Notes: a model not told the origin generated them from the letters alone. A stretch of 64,000 bases of DNA from Allopseudospirillum japonicum (GCF_900108915.1 NZ_FNYH01000002.1:124001-188000); one strand, 5' to 3'. Numbered from the stretch's first letter, positions 27,855 through 39,522 are shown. Made by a program: numbers and translations.

Positions 27855-30800
27855 ATGCGTCTAAAAAGTATGCGTTTGGTCGGCTTCAAATCTTTTGTGG
27901 AGCCGACCCTTATCCACTTCCCCACCAATATGACCGCAATTGTGGGTCCTAACGGTTGCGGCAAATCGAATGTCATTGATGCAGTGCGTTGGGTGATGGG
28001 CGAAAGTTCAGCACGTTTTTTGCGTGGTGAATCCATGACAGATGTGATTTTTAATGGTTCTGAGTCGCGCCCTCCTGCGGCTTTAGCAGGGATCGAACTT
28101 CACTTTGATAACCAAGAAGGCCGCTTGGGTGGTGCGTATGCAGCCTATGCAGAAATCAGTGTGAAGCGTCAGGTAACTCGAGAAGGCCAATCGCAATACT
28201 TTCTCAATGGTACCCGCTGCCGTCGGCGTGATATTACGGATTTATTTTTAGGAACCGGCTTAGGGCCACGCAGTTACGCCATTATTGAGCAAGGGATGAT
28301 TGCGCGCTTGATAGAGGCGCGTCCGGAAGAATTGCGTGTTTATATTGAAGAAGCTGCTGGAGTTTCGCGCTACAAGGAGAGGCGTAAAGAAACAGCAACC
28401 CGTATGCAGCGTACCCAAGATAACCTATCGCGTTTGCAAGATATTGATCAGGAGTTGGGCAAGCAACTCGATAAGTTGGCAAAGCAAGCACAAGCGGCGC
28501 GTCAGTATCGAGAATTAAAATTACAAGAACATCAACTCAATACACAACTTTCGCATTTACGTTGGACGCTAGCACGTCAACAAATGCAGACTTTACAAAG
28601 CAAAACCCAGCAAACCAGCGAACAGTTTAATCAACTCACACGCCAACAGCATACGCAAGAAGGGCAGATTCAAGAGGTTTTGGCAAAGGAAACTCAGCTG
28701 AAACAAGTGCTAGAAGCGCAACAGGTACAGGTTTACCAGATTAAAACTGAGTTGACACGTTTACAAACAGCTTATGGCTATCAAGCGCAAAATGTGCAAG
28801 AAACTGCCGAGTTACTGGCTCAATATCAACAAGAAATACAAACGCTGACAGAAGAAAAAGTGCAAGCGCAGGCGTTAGCAGAGCAGTTAAACGATGAGCA
28901 AGAAGCGCTGCAAGAAGCCTTATTGTTAGTTGCAGAAAAATTAGAAATTGAACAAGAGCAAGCACAAGATTTAGAACTTGCGTATCAGACACAGGCGCAG
29001 ACTGCGCGGCAAATAGAGCAAGCCTATCAAGCACAAGGGCAAACTGTGATCCAAGCCCAGCATCAAATCCAGTTGCTGGAAACGCAAGGCGAGTATTTGC
29101 AACAGTCACAGCAAAAACTGCACACTTATTTGGCAAAATCTGCGCAATTACAGCAAGAAGCCGAGACTCTAGCCAAGTTGCAAACACAGGGAGCAACACA
29201 GGCACAAACTTTGCAGATATTAGCAGCGCAACAAGAGCAAGCCGCGGGTGCCACGCAAACTGCTAAACAAACCTATCAAGCCAGTGTACAGGTATTAGAA
29301 AAAGCACAGCAGGCGTATCAACAGGTACAAGCGCACTTGCAAGCACTTGAGGCAGTACAGGCGCAAGCGCTCTCGATATCACAAGCACCTGCAGGGAGTC
29401 AGCCTTGGTTAACCTTGGTGAATATCGAAAAGCAAGGGCCCCTAGCTCACACCTTGTTGCAGCCTTGGGTAAAAGCGCACTGGTTGGCGCAAGCACCGCA
29501 AAATTTACAAGATCTAAAATCGCCTGCAACCTATATTTGGCCGCAGCAAGGCGAGCAAAATTTGCCCACTGGTTTACGTAAGATTTTTGCTTTGGGAGCG
29601 CAAAATAGCTGGCCCCAAGCTTGGTTAGCGCATTTGCAAGAGGTTGTTTGGGTACAGGATTTGCAAGAGGCTTGGACACAGCGTCAGGCTTGGTTACTGC
29701 AAGCAGATAGTTGCGCAAGCACACCAGCTAAGACTTGGATCACCGCAGATGGTATTCAGTTAGGGCTCAATTGGTGTCGCTATCCTGAAAGTGCGCAAGA
29801 TGTGGAAATCCAAGTCTTAGAACGTCAGCAAACGATTCGAGAACTCAAAGAGCAAGTAAACCACCTACAACAAGAAGTGCAGGCTGCACAGCAAATGTGT
29901 ACTTGTAAAGAGGCCATTTGGCTCGAATGTCAACAGCATCAGCAGCAAATCCAGGCGGATATAGCGACAAAGCGGGCGGAATATCAAACACACCAAGCGC
30001 AAATACAGGGTTTGCAAGCGCGTTTAGTTGACTGGCAGCAAGATCAGCAAGGGTGGCAACAAGAAATAGAACAAGTGCAAGCTGCACTGACACAGCAAAC
30101 GCAGGCTTATCAAGTGGCACAAGCAGCTTATGAGCACAGCCAAATGCATTTAGAAACCTTGGCCAAACAGCAGCAAAAGCAACAGGAAGCGACTGAGCAA
30201 GCGCAACAAATTTGGCAAGCTTACCAACGAAGATTACAAGAAAGTCAGCATGAATATAAAAATCTGCAAACACAGGCACAAGCGCTCCATGTGAAAAGTC
30301 AAAATCTAGGGCATCAACAAATTCGTTTGGATGATCGCTTGCAAAGTTGTCAGCTTGAATGCGAGCGCTTGCAGCAAAAGGCAACCCAAGCACAGACACA
30401 AGCTCAAGGTTTGCCCGAATTGGCACAAGCTTTAGCCGCCTGTGAACAAGCCTTACAAGACGCACAGAAAACATGGCAAGAAGAACAAGAAGGCTTGCAT
30501 CATGTACAAACACAGGGACAGGCTTTGCATGGTGAGTTGCAAAGGATGCAAACGGAAAAAGAAAGCCTACGTGATCAGTTACAACAAGAGCAACTTGAAT
30601 TACAGGCAGCGCGTTTAGCTTGTGAACATGAAGCACACAAGCTGGCGGAGTTAAACCCAGAGCTAGAACTGGAAACCTTGCCATCAGTGGATTTGCAACA
30701 AGAGCCCGTATTGAAGCAGACATGGGCGCAAGTACAAAAACAATTAGCTAGTTTAGGTGCGGTTAATCTTGCGGCAATTGAGGAATATCAAGCGCAAGCA

Positions 30801-31367
30801 GAACGTAAGCTTTATTTGGAGCAACAAATCTCAGAACTTACAGAAGCTTTACAGACATTAGAGGCAGCAATTCAACGGATTGACAAAGAAACAAGACAGC
30901 GTTTCAAAATAACCTTTGATGCGTTAAACCAAGGGGTAGCTGAATTATTCCCGCAAATTTTTTCTGGTGGACGTGCCTATTTAGAATTAACCAGTGATAA
31001 TTTATTGGAGACAGGCGTGCTGATTAAAGCGCAACCACCAGGTAAGAAAAATACCAGTATTCAATTATTATCAGGTGGAGAAAAGGCTTTAACAGCCATT
31101 GCTTTAATCTTTGCTATTTTTCAATTGAATCCAGCCCCTTTTTGTATGCTGGATGAAGTGGATGCCCCTTTAGATGATTTGAATGTGGCCCGTTATGCGG
31201 CTTTGGTAAAGCAAATGTCCGCAGAGATTCAATTTATTTATATCACGCATAATAAGCAGGCTATGGAAGCTGCTGACCAACTTTTGGGTGTGACTATGCA
31301 AGAAGCAGGTGTCTCACGTCCGGTGGCTGTGGATATTGATCAGGCGTTGGCAATCGCACAAGATTGA
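27855..31367 (+). CDS. smc: Chromosome condensation protein SMC
   Basis: SMC (1170 aa from ATG 27855) is the ATPase that compacts and segregates the chromosome with ScpA/ScpB. Walker A GPNGCGKS is at residues 31-38. Two long coiled coils, very rich in Gln and Ala, flank a hinge in the middle. The C-terminal head has the signature LLSGGEKALTA and Walker B FCMLDEVDAPLDD. TTG 27831 is an upstream in-frame alternative, but homologues start MRLKS. Presence of SMC suggests the MukBEF system of enterics and vibrios is not used. The Gln-rich coding creates long antisense open frames that are not genes. Confidence 0.97.
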   Translation: MRLKSMRLVGFKSFVEPTLIHFPTNMTAIVGPNGCGKSNVIDAVRWVMGESSARFLRGESMTDVIFNGSESRPPAALAGIELHFDNQEGRLGGAYAAYAEISVKRQVTREGQSQYFLNGTRCRRRDITDLFLGTGLGPRSYAIIEQGMIARLIEARPEELRVYIEEAAGVSRYKERRKETATRMQRTQDNLSRLQDIDQELGKQLDKLAKQAQAARQYRELKLQEHQLNTQLSHLRWTLARQQMQTLQSKTQQTSEQFNQLTRQQHTQEGQIQEVLAKETQLKQVLEAQQVQVYQIKTELTRLQTAYGYQAQNVQETAELLAQYQQEIQTLTEEKVQAQALAEQLNDEQEALQEALLLVAEKLEIEQEQAQDLELAYQTQAQTARQIEQAYQAQGQTVIQAQHQIQLLETQGEYLQQSQQKLHTYLAKSAQLQQEAETLAKLQTQGATQAQTLQILAAQQEQAAGATQTAKQTYQASVQVLEKAQQAYQQVQAHLQALEAVQAQALSISQAPAGSQPWLTLVNIEKQGPLAHTLLQPWVKAHWLAQAPQNLQDLKSPATYIWPQQGEQNLPTGLRKIFALGAQNSWPQAWLAHLQEVVWVQDLQEAWTQRQAWLLQADSCASTPAKTWITADGIQLGLNWCRYPESAQDVEIQVLERQQTIRELKEQVNHLQQEVQAAQQMCTCKEAIWLECQQHQQQIQADIATKRAEYQTHQAQIQGLQARLVDWQQDQQGWQQEIEQVQAALTQQTQAYQVAQAAYEHSQMHLETLAKQQQKQQEATEQAQQIWQAYQRRLQESQHEYKNLQTQAQALHVKSQNLGHQQIRLDDRLQSCQLECERLQQKATQAQTQAQGLPELAQALAACEQALQDAQKTWQEEQEGLHHVQTQGQALHGELQRMQTEKESLRDQLQQEQLELQAARLACEHEAHKLAELNPELELETLPSVDLQQEPVLKQTWAQVQKQLASLGAVNLAAIEEYQAQAERKLYLEQQISELTEALQTLEAAIQRIDKETRQRFKITFDALNQGVAELFPQIFSGGRAYLELTSDNLLETGVLIKAQPPGKKNTSIQLLSGGEKALTAIALIFAIFQLNPAPFCMLDEVDAPLDDLNVARYAALVKQMSAEIQFIYITHNKQAMEAADQLLGVTMQEAGVSRPVAVDIDQALAIAQD

Positions 31368-31572
31368 TCCATTTTGACACGGAAAGCCTCTAAGACTTCA
31401 CTGTGCATACATTTTTTTAAGCAGCAAAAGTGTTTAAAATACTTGAAGATTCACAGCACAGGGACGCCAATCGCTAGGCGTGGATGTTTTGTACTTGCGG
31501 GCTTTGTCCTGGCTTGTAAGTCTGCGCTACCCTGTTAAGCTTATCGGCTCTACACAGCAATGGGTGACCTTT

Positions 31573-32748
31573 ATGGGTTTAAGAGAATGGCTAGTAGTAT
31601 TAGGGCTACTAGTATTAGCGGCCATCGTATTAGACGGTGTGCGCCGTTTGCGCCGTCATAAGGCGCAAGAGCAAGCCGAAGAAGATGCCTACATAGATCC
31701 TGAAGAAATCGCACGCCAGCAACAAATTGCGCATGAGTTGCCACATGGTGGTGCGCGTCCTGGGCAAGGTCCGCGAGATTTCACTGAGCCACGGCTCTTT
31801 GATACACGGGCGCAAGGCACCTCTGAGCAGCAAGCCTATCCCAATGCTGATCCTTATCCTGCTGATGCAAGACAGTACGCGCATCATCCGCAACAGGCAC
31901 ATGTGCAGCAGCAGCCTAGATACTATGAAAGGCACGATCAAGAGGTCGCTCATCCTGACGACGCCTCAGAATATGCACGTGTACAAGCTTATGAAAGAGC
32001 ACGTTATACACAAGCCTATGAGCCTGAATATGACGAGTATGAGCATCCAGAATATGATGCCCAATATGGACAGGCACAAGCGCCAAGACATCCCCACTAT
32101 GCTGAACCGGACACCTTCGATTATAGTGAAACATCGCTTTATGATAATGAGGTAAGTCAAGAAGAATGGCAAAGGTTACAATATCAGCAGGCTTGGCAGG
32201 AGGAAGCTTGGCAAGAACCTGAACCGCCAATGCCTGTACCTCGTTCTCAACAAGAAGAAGGTTTTGAACGCAAGGTGGTAAAAAATGCCCAAGAAATTCT
32301 TACGATTAATGTGCTGGCACCTGAAGATGAAGAAGGTATAGGTTTTGCTTGGGATGAGGTATTGCGTATTGTGATTGCCTGTGGTTTTCGTTATAGCGAT
32401 ATGGATATTTTTCATCGTTATGAGGAAGATGAGGCAGGTAAAAGTTATTTGCAATTATCTATGGCTAATATGTTTCAGCCGGGGACTTTTGATTTAGACG
32501 ATTTACATCAAGGCTATGTCTCAGGGTTGACTTTTTTTGTGATTTTGCCAGGTCCTAAACGTCCTATGGAAGCTTTGAATATTATGTATGAAACGGCACA
32601 TTGTATTGTGCGTAATTTAGGCGGAGAACTCAAAGATGAGCAACGTAGTGTATTAACACAGCAAACGCTAGAGCACTACCGGCAGCGTGTACAAGAGTTC
32701 GAACGTCGTAACCACTTGCCGCCTGATGCACATCGTAAAGCTTTATAA
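31573..32748 (+). CDS. zipA: Cell division protein ZipA
   Basis: ZipA (391 aa from ATG 31573) tethers FtsZ to the membrane. It begins MGLREWLVVLGLLVL, the typical N-terminal anchor, followed by a basic patch, a long linker rich in Tyr, His, Gln, Pro and Glu, and the C-terminal ZipA domain (about 260-385, with FERKVVKNAQEILTINVL and GLTFFVILPGPKRPMEA). The frame is open to ATG 31480, but the extra N-terminus would precede the anchor and is atypical. The smc-zipA-ligA order is shared with Pseudomonas. Confidence 0.93.
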   Translation: MGLREWLVVLGLLVLAAIVLDGVRRLRRHKAQEQAEEDAYIDPEEIARQQQIAHELPHGGARPGQGPRDFTEPRLFDTRAQGTSEQQAYPNADPYPADARQYAHHPQQAHVQQQPRYYERHDQEVAHPDDASEYARVQAYERARYTQAYEPEYDEYEHPEYDAQYGQAQAPRHPHYAEPDTFDYSETSLYDNEVSQEEWQRLQYQQAWQEEAWQEPEPPMPVPRSQQEEGFERKVVKNAQEILTINVLAPEDEEGIGFAWDEVLRIVIACGFRYSDMDIFHRYEEDEAGKSYLQLSMANMFQPGTFDLDDLHQGYVSGLTFFVILPGPKRPMEALNIMYETAHCIVRNLGGELKDEQRSVLTQQTLEHYRQRVQEFERRNHLPPDAHRKAL

Positions 32749-34863
<2,115 letters not shown>

Positions 34864-34869
34864 GGCAAT

Positions 34870-34899
34870 ATCCAGTCTCTTTATAGGTTGAGACTGGAT
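34870..34899. terminator. Ten-pair hairpin between convergent ligA and osmC-like genes
   Basis: ATCCAGTCTC (34870-34879) pairs perfectly with GAGACTGGAT (34890-34899) around a 10-base loop. It lies between two convergent genes and could end both transcripts. No clear T run follows on either strand, so intrinsic termination is uncertain. Confidence 0.45.
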
Positions 34900-34916
34900 T
34901 GGGTCAAAAAGCAAGT

Positions 34917-35369
34917 TTATTGATCAAAACGCGCTAGGCTAAGCTCGATTGGTGTTGTAGCAGCTAGGTTATCGGATACTGGGCAACGGCTTTCTACTTT
35001 GTGTAAAAAAGCGAGCTTTTCTTCATCTGTGAGGTCTGCATCGACATCAACCTCGATGCAAATACTTTGAAAACCTGCACGATCTTCTGTATTACGTCCC
35101 AAAAGCACCATCACATCCAAATCACCGCTAATACGCATGTGCATGTCGCGTAAAGTGATTTTTTCTTGCATAGCGACCAAGCGCCCGATAGTACCTATAC
35201 AACCTGCAAGGGCAGCAAACATCATTTGTAAGGGTGTTGGGCCTTGGTCGTCACCGCCAGCTGCCTTGGGCTGATCAATAATCAGTTCGTGTTCATCTGC
35301 TTGTACAAGAACTTGTTGGTTGCTACCAAGTCTTGCTTGGATTTGGGTGCTTTTTAGCTTGCTACTCAT
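34917..35369 (-). CDS. OsmC/Ohr family protein
   Basis: A 150-aa single-domain protein of the OsmC superfamily, whose members are thiol-dependent peroxidases acting on organic hydroperoxides. The family features are GPTPLQMMFAALAGCIGTIG, with a Cys, and SRCPVSDN, with the second Cys. The substrate cannot be told from sequence; it is closer in layout to YhfA-like OsmC proteins than to Ohr. It is alone on the minus strand, convergent with ligA. Confidence 0.85.
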   Translation of the reverse strand: MSSKLKSTQIQARLGSNQQVLVQADEHELIIDQPKAAGGDDQGPTPLQMMFAALAGCIGTIGRLVAMQEKITLRDMHMRISGDLDVMVLLGRNTEDRAGFQSICIEVDVDADLTDEEKLAFLHKVESRCPVSDNLAATTPIELSLARFDQ

Positions 35370-35402
35370 GTTGTTTTTTATCCTATGGTCATCAGCCAGT
35401 AA

Positions 35403-35427
35403 ACCTAAAAAGGTCAGCTTTTTAGGT
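35403..35427 (-). terminator. Probable terminator after small membrane protein gene
   Basis: ACCTAAAAAG (35403-35412) and CTTTTTAGGT (35418-35427) form a perfect 10-pair stem with a 5-base loop, downstream of the minus-strand gene ending at 35487. On that strand the stem is followed by TTTACTGG, a short T run. The stem is AT-rich. Confidence 0.4.
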
Positions 35428-35486
35428 GTAAAGGCTTAGTTTACCCAAAATTCGCTTTATTAGAAAAGATTTATGTTGCGAATGCG

Positions 35487-35777
35487 TTAAAACGGGTTAA
35501 ACATGAGCGTTAACACTAAAAGCGCGCCTAAAAACAATAAGATGTCTAACACCCAACGGCTAACAGAGCGTTTCTTTTTGGGGGCAGCTTGGCCTTTACT
35601 CGTATGCTCCTTACCCTGTGCAGAAGCCCCAGAACGTTTTGCTCCACCAGGTTTTGCAGCGCGCCGCGCTGAAGATGAAGCACTTTTTTGTGGCTTCATT
35701 TGTTTACGGCGCTCGGCTTCCTCGTGGTCGCGTTTACGTTTTAGGGCCTCCTCTTTAAGCTTGGCCATATCAACCAT
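35487..35777 (-). CDS. Small basic protein with C-terminal membrane helix, unknown function
   Basis: A 96-aa protein not recognised by name. The first 70 residues are strongly basic and Ala/Ser-rich (KLKEEALKRKRDHEEAERRK, then KKKR before the membrane). The C-terminus is one hydrophobic helix (WVLDILLFLGALLVLTLMF), so it is a tail-anchored-like membrane protein with a cytoplasmic charged region. GGAGAA precedes ATG 35777, supporting a real gene. It stands alone between the OsmC-like gene and ppnN. Confidence 0.65.
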   Translation of the reverse strand: MVDMAKLKEEALKRKRDHEEAERRKQMKPQKSASSSARRAAKPGGAKRSGASAQGKEHTSKGQAAPKKKRSVSRWVLDILLFLGALLVLTLMFNPF

Positions 35778-35857
35778 GATGCTTCTCCGATCAAGGCAGA
35801 TCGTTCAACGAAATGCTGTGTCCTAACAAGAAATGTATTCAAGTGTAACTGTAATGG

Positions 35858-35885
35858 CCCCTAAGCTTACCTAAAGCTTTAGGGG
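35858..35885 (-). terminator. Hairpin after ppnN
   Basis: CCCCTAAGCTT and AAGCTTTAGGGG (within 35858-35885) pair over 11 positions with one bulged base, just downstream of the minus-strand ppnN stop. The T run after it on that strand is weak, so the terminator call is moderate. Confidence 0.4.
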
Positions 35886-35916
35886 AAACCTACTCTTTTA
35901 TGCGGTACAGGACACA

Positions 35917-37308
35917 CTAGGCCTTTTTAATACGGTAGCAAGGTGAATACTGGCTACCTGGTAGCTTCATACGTTGGGCTTTTACAAAGCTTTCTAGCAG
36001 CTGGTCTAAAGGTGTGAGTATGTCCTCACTACCGCAAATTTCAAAAGGTCCCTGATGCTCAATCGCACGGATACCTTGTTCTTTCACATTGCCGGTGACA
36101 ATGCCAGAAAATGCACGGCGTAAATCCGCCGCTAATAGATGTTTGGGGCGTGTTTGCTGCAATGCAAGACGTGCCATATTAGCATGGGTTGCTTCAAAGG
36201 GTTGTTGGAATAAAGGATCAATTTTTAGGCGCCAGTTAAAATAGAACGCATCTTTATGTTGGCGGCGAAATTCAGTGACTTCATCAATACCTTGGCGCAT
36301 CGCACGTGCTACTTCCTCTGGATCTTGAATAATAATGCGGTAGCGCTGGCAAGCTTCATCCCCAAGGCAAGTACGTAAAAAAGTATCGATTTGCTGAAAG
36401 TAATCTGCGCTGGCTGCAGGGCCGGTAAAAATCACTGGGAAAGGTAAATCTTGATTGGCTGGGTGGAGCAAAATACCTAACAGGTAAAGAATTTCTTCCG
36501 CAGTGCCTACACCACCTGGGAAAACAAGAATCCCATGCCCAAGGCGCACAAAGGCTTCTAAGCGTTTTTCAATATCTGGCATGATGACCAGCTCATTGAC
36601 AATAGGGTTGGGGGATTCAGCAGCGATAATTCCAGGCTCTGAAATCCCCAAATAGCGTGCAGGAGTAAACCTTTGCTTGGCGTGGGCAACATTGGCGCCT
36701 TTCATGGGGCCTTTCATCGCACCTGGGCCGCATCCAGTGCAAATATTGAGGCCGCGTAAGCCTAAATGATAGCCAACATCCTTGGTATATTCGTATTCCA
36801 AACGTGAAATCGAATGGCCACCCCAGCAAACGACCATATTGGGTAAGGTGTTGGGTTGGAGAACACCTGCATTGCGTAAAATATGGAAAACTGAATTTGT
36901 AATGCCTTCAGAATCTTGCAGGTTAAAACGCGGAGCACGAATCTCATTGTGGGTGTAGACAATATCACGTAGCACAGCAAATAAATGCTCACGAATGCCG
37001 CGAATCATTTTGCCATCAACAAAGGCTTGTGCAGGCGCATTTTTTAAGGCAAGACGGATGCCTTTGTCTTGGTGCTTGACCTCAATATGAAACTTTTGAT
37101 GTGCTTCTAAAATAGCGCGGCTATCGTCTGTGTGGCTGCCACAGTTAAGCACAGCCAGAGCACAGCTGCGCCAAATCTCGTATAAGCCAGAAGCAGAAGT
37201 ATCTTTTAGTGCATTGACTTCTTGTTGTGATAAAACTTCTAAGCTGCCCTCAGGCGAGACTTCAGTATCATAAGTGAGCGGGGTCTTTTGTGGTTTTGAT
37301 GGCGTCAT
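35917..37308 (-). CDS. ppnN: Nucleotide 5'-monophosphate nucleosidase PpnN (LOG family)
   Basis: PpnN (463 aa; E. coli 454 aa) cleaves nucleoside monophosphates to base and ribose 5-phosphate and in E. coli is stimulated by (p)ppGpp. The Rossmann core carries VVCWGGHSISRLEYEYTK, TGCGPGAMKGPMKGA and the lysine-decarboxylase-like/LOG motif FPGGVGTAEEILYLLGILL. The N- and C-terminal extensions typical of PpnN, and absent from short LOG proteins, are present. A YfcL-like gene lies just upstream on the same strand (31 bp). Confidence 0.92.
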   Translation of the reverse strand: MTPSKPQKTPLTYDTEVSPEGSLEVLSQQEVNALKDTSASGLYEIWRSCALAVLNCGSHTDDSRAILEAHQKFHIEVKHQDKGIRLALKNAPAQAFVDGKMIRGIREHLFAVLRDIVYTHNEIRAPRFNLQDSEGITNSVFHILRNAGVLQPNTLPNMVVCWGGHSISRLEYEYTKDVGYHLGLRGLNICTGCGPGAMKGPMKGANVAHAKQRFTPARYLGISEPGIIAAESPNPIVNELVIMPDIEKRLEAFVRLGHGILVFPGGVGTAEEILYLLGILLHPANQDLPFPVIFTGPAASADYFQQIDTFLRTCLGDEACQRYRIIIQDPEEVARAMRQGIDEVTEFRRQHKDAFYFNWRLKIDPLFQQPFEATHANMARLALQQTRPKHLLAADLRRAFSGIVTGNVKEQGIRAIEHQGPFEICGSEDILTPLDQLLESFVKAQRMKLPGSQYSPCYRIKKA

Positions 37309-37339
37309 TAGAAAAAGCTCATAAAATCAAATAGAAAAA

Positions 37340-37654
37340 TTAGCGGATATGGGTACAGGCAAGCTGCCACAGTGCCAAAATCTGTTGACGATCTGTTGAC
37401 GTCAAAGCATCACTTTGCATATTAGCTTGTAAAACTTGCGTGCAGTCTTGGATGAAATCGCCGCTGGCTTTTTCCAAGCCCTGGATTAGAGCACTTTGTG
37501 CCTGCGCCCATTCGCACACCAAATCAATTTGTGGGATCAAATAACCTAGAGCAAATAGTTCATCTTCTTGTGCTTGGGTTTCATAGGTCAGAAGGTAAGC
37601 TAATGCTTGCTGTGCGCAAAGGTGCCAAGGGTTGCTGGAAAGATCACTTGCCAT
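37340..37654 (-). CDS. YfcL-like small protein
   Basis: A 104-aa helical protein. The segment EDELFALGYLIPQIDLVCEW resembles the DELFASGYLRGHL region of E. coli YfcL, and the overall length fits that family, whose function is unknown. It lies upstream of ppnN on the same strand, so the two may share a transcript. Assignment rests on one short similar block. Confidence 0.6.
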   Translation of the reverse strand: MASDLSSNPWHLCAQQALAYLLTYETQAQEDELFALGYLIPQIDLVCEWAQAQSALIQGLEKASGDFIQDCTQVLQANMQSDALTSTDRQQILALWQLACTHIR

Positions 37655-37784
37655 AAATATACTCTAATGATGTCATCAATAATCAACAGGTTTTAGTGTA
37701 CGCCATCTTGCTGCAATGCGGCACCCTATCAACGAGGCTTTCTGATGAGGCAAGCTGCAAAAGTATAGGGAGAATCTTGAGTTG

Positions 37785-37811
37785 TTGACACTTGTGCAGC
37801 GCACTTAGACT
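37785..37811 (+). promoter_or_regulatory. Possible sigma-70 promoter of the transporter leader
   Basis: A perfect -35 hexamer TTGACA (37785-37790) is followed after 15 bases by TAGACT (37806-37811), four of six matches to the -10 consensus. The spacing is short. It would start a leader of about 290 bases before the transporter gene at 38106. Confidence 0.4.
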
Positions 37812-37841
37812 AAAGTTTAGTGCCTGCAATCTTAGAGTGAA

Positions 37842-38051
37842 ATGACTGTAAAGTCATGCACCAAGGTGCTGAATTCTTAGCTTAAGTTCAAATAGTGACT
37901 ACTAAGTCACTGAAATTCAAGTGATAAAAGATTGGTTTCTTTAACCAATGTCTAATTTCTTGCACTCTCCCCTAAGGGTAAAACACCCTTGCCCCTTTAA
38001 GGGTCACCGGCAGTACTGTGACAACAATCATTATATTCAGCTTAACCGGTG
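37842..38051 (+). promoter_or_regulatory. Structured 5' leader, candidate cis-regulatory RNA
   Basis: The 451 bp between the YfcL-like gene and the transporter hold no gene but a chain of hairpins: ATGACT/AGTCAT (37842-37857), GCAC/GTGC (37858-37869), AGTGACT/AGTCACT (37894-37911), ATTGGTT/AACCAAT (37931-37949) and AAGGGT/ACCCTT (37974-37990). The same ACCCTT can instead pair with a second AAGGGT at 37999-38004, so two folds exclude each other. CACCGG (38005-38010) can close onto CCGGTG (38046-38051), about 55 bases before the start codon. Alternative pairing is what riboswitches and attenuators show. It was not matched to a named riboswitch class by eye. Confidence 0.5.
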
Positions 38052-38105
38052 TCATAGCTTCATCCGACAACAACAAAAGTACTGTAAAATTCTAAAGGTA
38101 TTAGT

Positions 38106-39491
38106 GTGCTAATTAAACGTAATTACGGAGAAGAACATCCGTATTGGCCTGCAGGCCCTTTCAAAATCCGTCTGCCTTTTATCCACTATCGTTGGGAAGC
38201 TGCAGAGACGATCCAAGCTTTAGTGATGTTCGTTGTCGCTATGGCGATGATTCCCTTGCTACAAAAGTATTTGGGATTACCCTATGACGTGGCACTGGCC
38301 TTTGTTGTTGTGTGCGGCGTTGGTTTTATGTTGCCTAACTTGCTCGGTGTCCCTTTCGTACCTGGCTGGATTACACCAGCGATTCCTGTTGTTTTGCTAT
38401 TTATTGGCCAGTTTGAGCCAGGCCCAGAGGCGATCAAAGCCCTAGTTGCTTTGCAGTTAGTGGTGACCTTTATCTTCCTATTTATGGCAATCACGCGCCT
38501 AGGTAGTAAGTTGGTTAACATCATTCCTAGCTCTATTAAAGCAGGTATCTTGCTAGGTGCAGGGATTGCCGCTATTACAGGGGAAATCACTGAAGGTGGC
38601 CGCCTGTATAACACGCCAATTTCTTTAGGTTTAGGTGGTTTAATTACCGCTTATGTGCTTTTCTCACTGTCTTTCCGTGATTGGGTAGAAAAACATCGTT
38701 GGGCGAAAATCATTGCTGGTTATGGCATGGTACCTGGTATGCTTGTAGCGATGGCGATTGGTTGGGTTGTCGCTGAATATCCATTGCCTAGCGTAGAGTG
38801 GGGCGTAGCGATTCCTGATTTTGCCAGCATTTGGAACTATCTGCCTTTCTCGATTGGTTTGCCTGGCATAGATTTGTTGATGGCGGCGATTCCTACAGCT
38901 TTGATTGCTTACATTATTGCTTTTGGTGATATTATTGTTGGCCAGAGCTTGCTTGACCGTGTTGACCACTTGCGTCCAGATGAAAAAATTGAAGTGGATG
39001 TGGACCGTGTTCACCTAGTGACAGGGATCCGTAACCTAATACACTCCTTCTTTGCACCTTACCCAGGTCTTGCAGGTCCTTTGTTTACTGGCGTTATGGC
39101 GACCATTGCAGAGCGTTACCGTTATGGCCGCAGCGCTATGGATACTATCTATTCAGGCGCAGGTGTTTTCTGGATCGTTGGTTTTATCGCTCTGTTCCTC
39201 TTACCTTTGATCACTCTCTTTAAGCCTGTACTTCCTATTGCCCTGTCAATTACCTTGATCATCACAGGTTACCTGTGTATCAGCGTGGGTGTAGAGCAAA
39301 TCGATAATGCAACTTCTATGGGGGTTGCAGGTTGTATGGGTGTAGTCCTTGCAGTGCACGGTGCTGCATGGGGTCTGGGTGTTGGTGTAGTGCTTTATTT
39401 GTTGCTAGAGTTGCGTGGTAAATCACATGCAAACGATAAGCCAGATGAGCCCATTCATGTTGAGGAAAACGCCGTAGTCGATAAAGACTAA
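38106..39491 (+). CDS. Multi-spanning permease resembling NCS2/SulP-type transporters, substrate unknown
   Basis: A 461-aa membrane protein with about 12-14 hydrophobic segments. The N-terminal part has EAAETIQALVMFVVAMAM and PFVPGWITPAIPVVLLF, and the middle has the polar-in-membrane stretch IPSSIKAGILLGAGIAAITG. These resemble the UraA/SulP fold used by nucleobase and sulfate permeases, but no substrate signature is recognised. The start is GTG 38106 with AAAGG upstream. It is monocistronic: a structured leader precedes it and a strong terminator follows. Confidence 0.7.
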   Translation: MLIKRNYGEEHPYWPAGPFKIRLPFIHYRWEAAETIQALVMFVVAMAMIPLLQKYLGLPYDVALAFVVVCGVGFMLPNLLGVPFVPGWITPAIPVVLLFIGQFEPGPEAIKALVALQLVVTFIFLFMAITRLGSKLVNIIPSSIKAGILLGAGIAAITGEITEGGRLYNTPISLGLGGLITAYVLFSLSFRDWVEKHRWAKIIAGYGMVPGMLVAMAIGWVVAEYPLPSVEWGVAIPDFASIWNYLPFSIGLPGIDLLMAAIPTALIAYIIAFGDIIVGQSLLDRVDHLRPDEKIEVDVDRVHLVTGIRNLIHSFFAPYPGLAGPLFTGVMATIAERYRYGRSAMDTIYSGAGVFWIVGFIALFLLPLITLFKPVLPIALSITLIITGYLCISVGVEQIDNATSMGVAGCMGVVLAVHGAAWGLGVGVVLYLLLELRGKSHANDKPDEPIHVEENAVVDKD

Positions 39492-39522
39492 GTCGCCCTT
39501 GCTAGAAAAATATATCTTTTTG

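Noticed and set aside
29845-30723. Long antisense open frame (292 codons) within smc
   Set aside because: It mirrors the Gln/Ala-rich coiled-coil coding of smc (CAA/CAG codons give few stops on the other strand). No ribosome binding site or recognisable domain.
37842-38004. Series of hairpins considered as a CRISPR array or repeat cluster
   Set aside because: The stems differ in sequence and there are no constant repeats with regular spacers; better explained as a structured leader.
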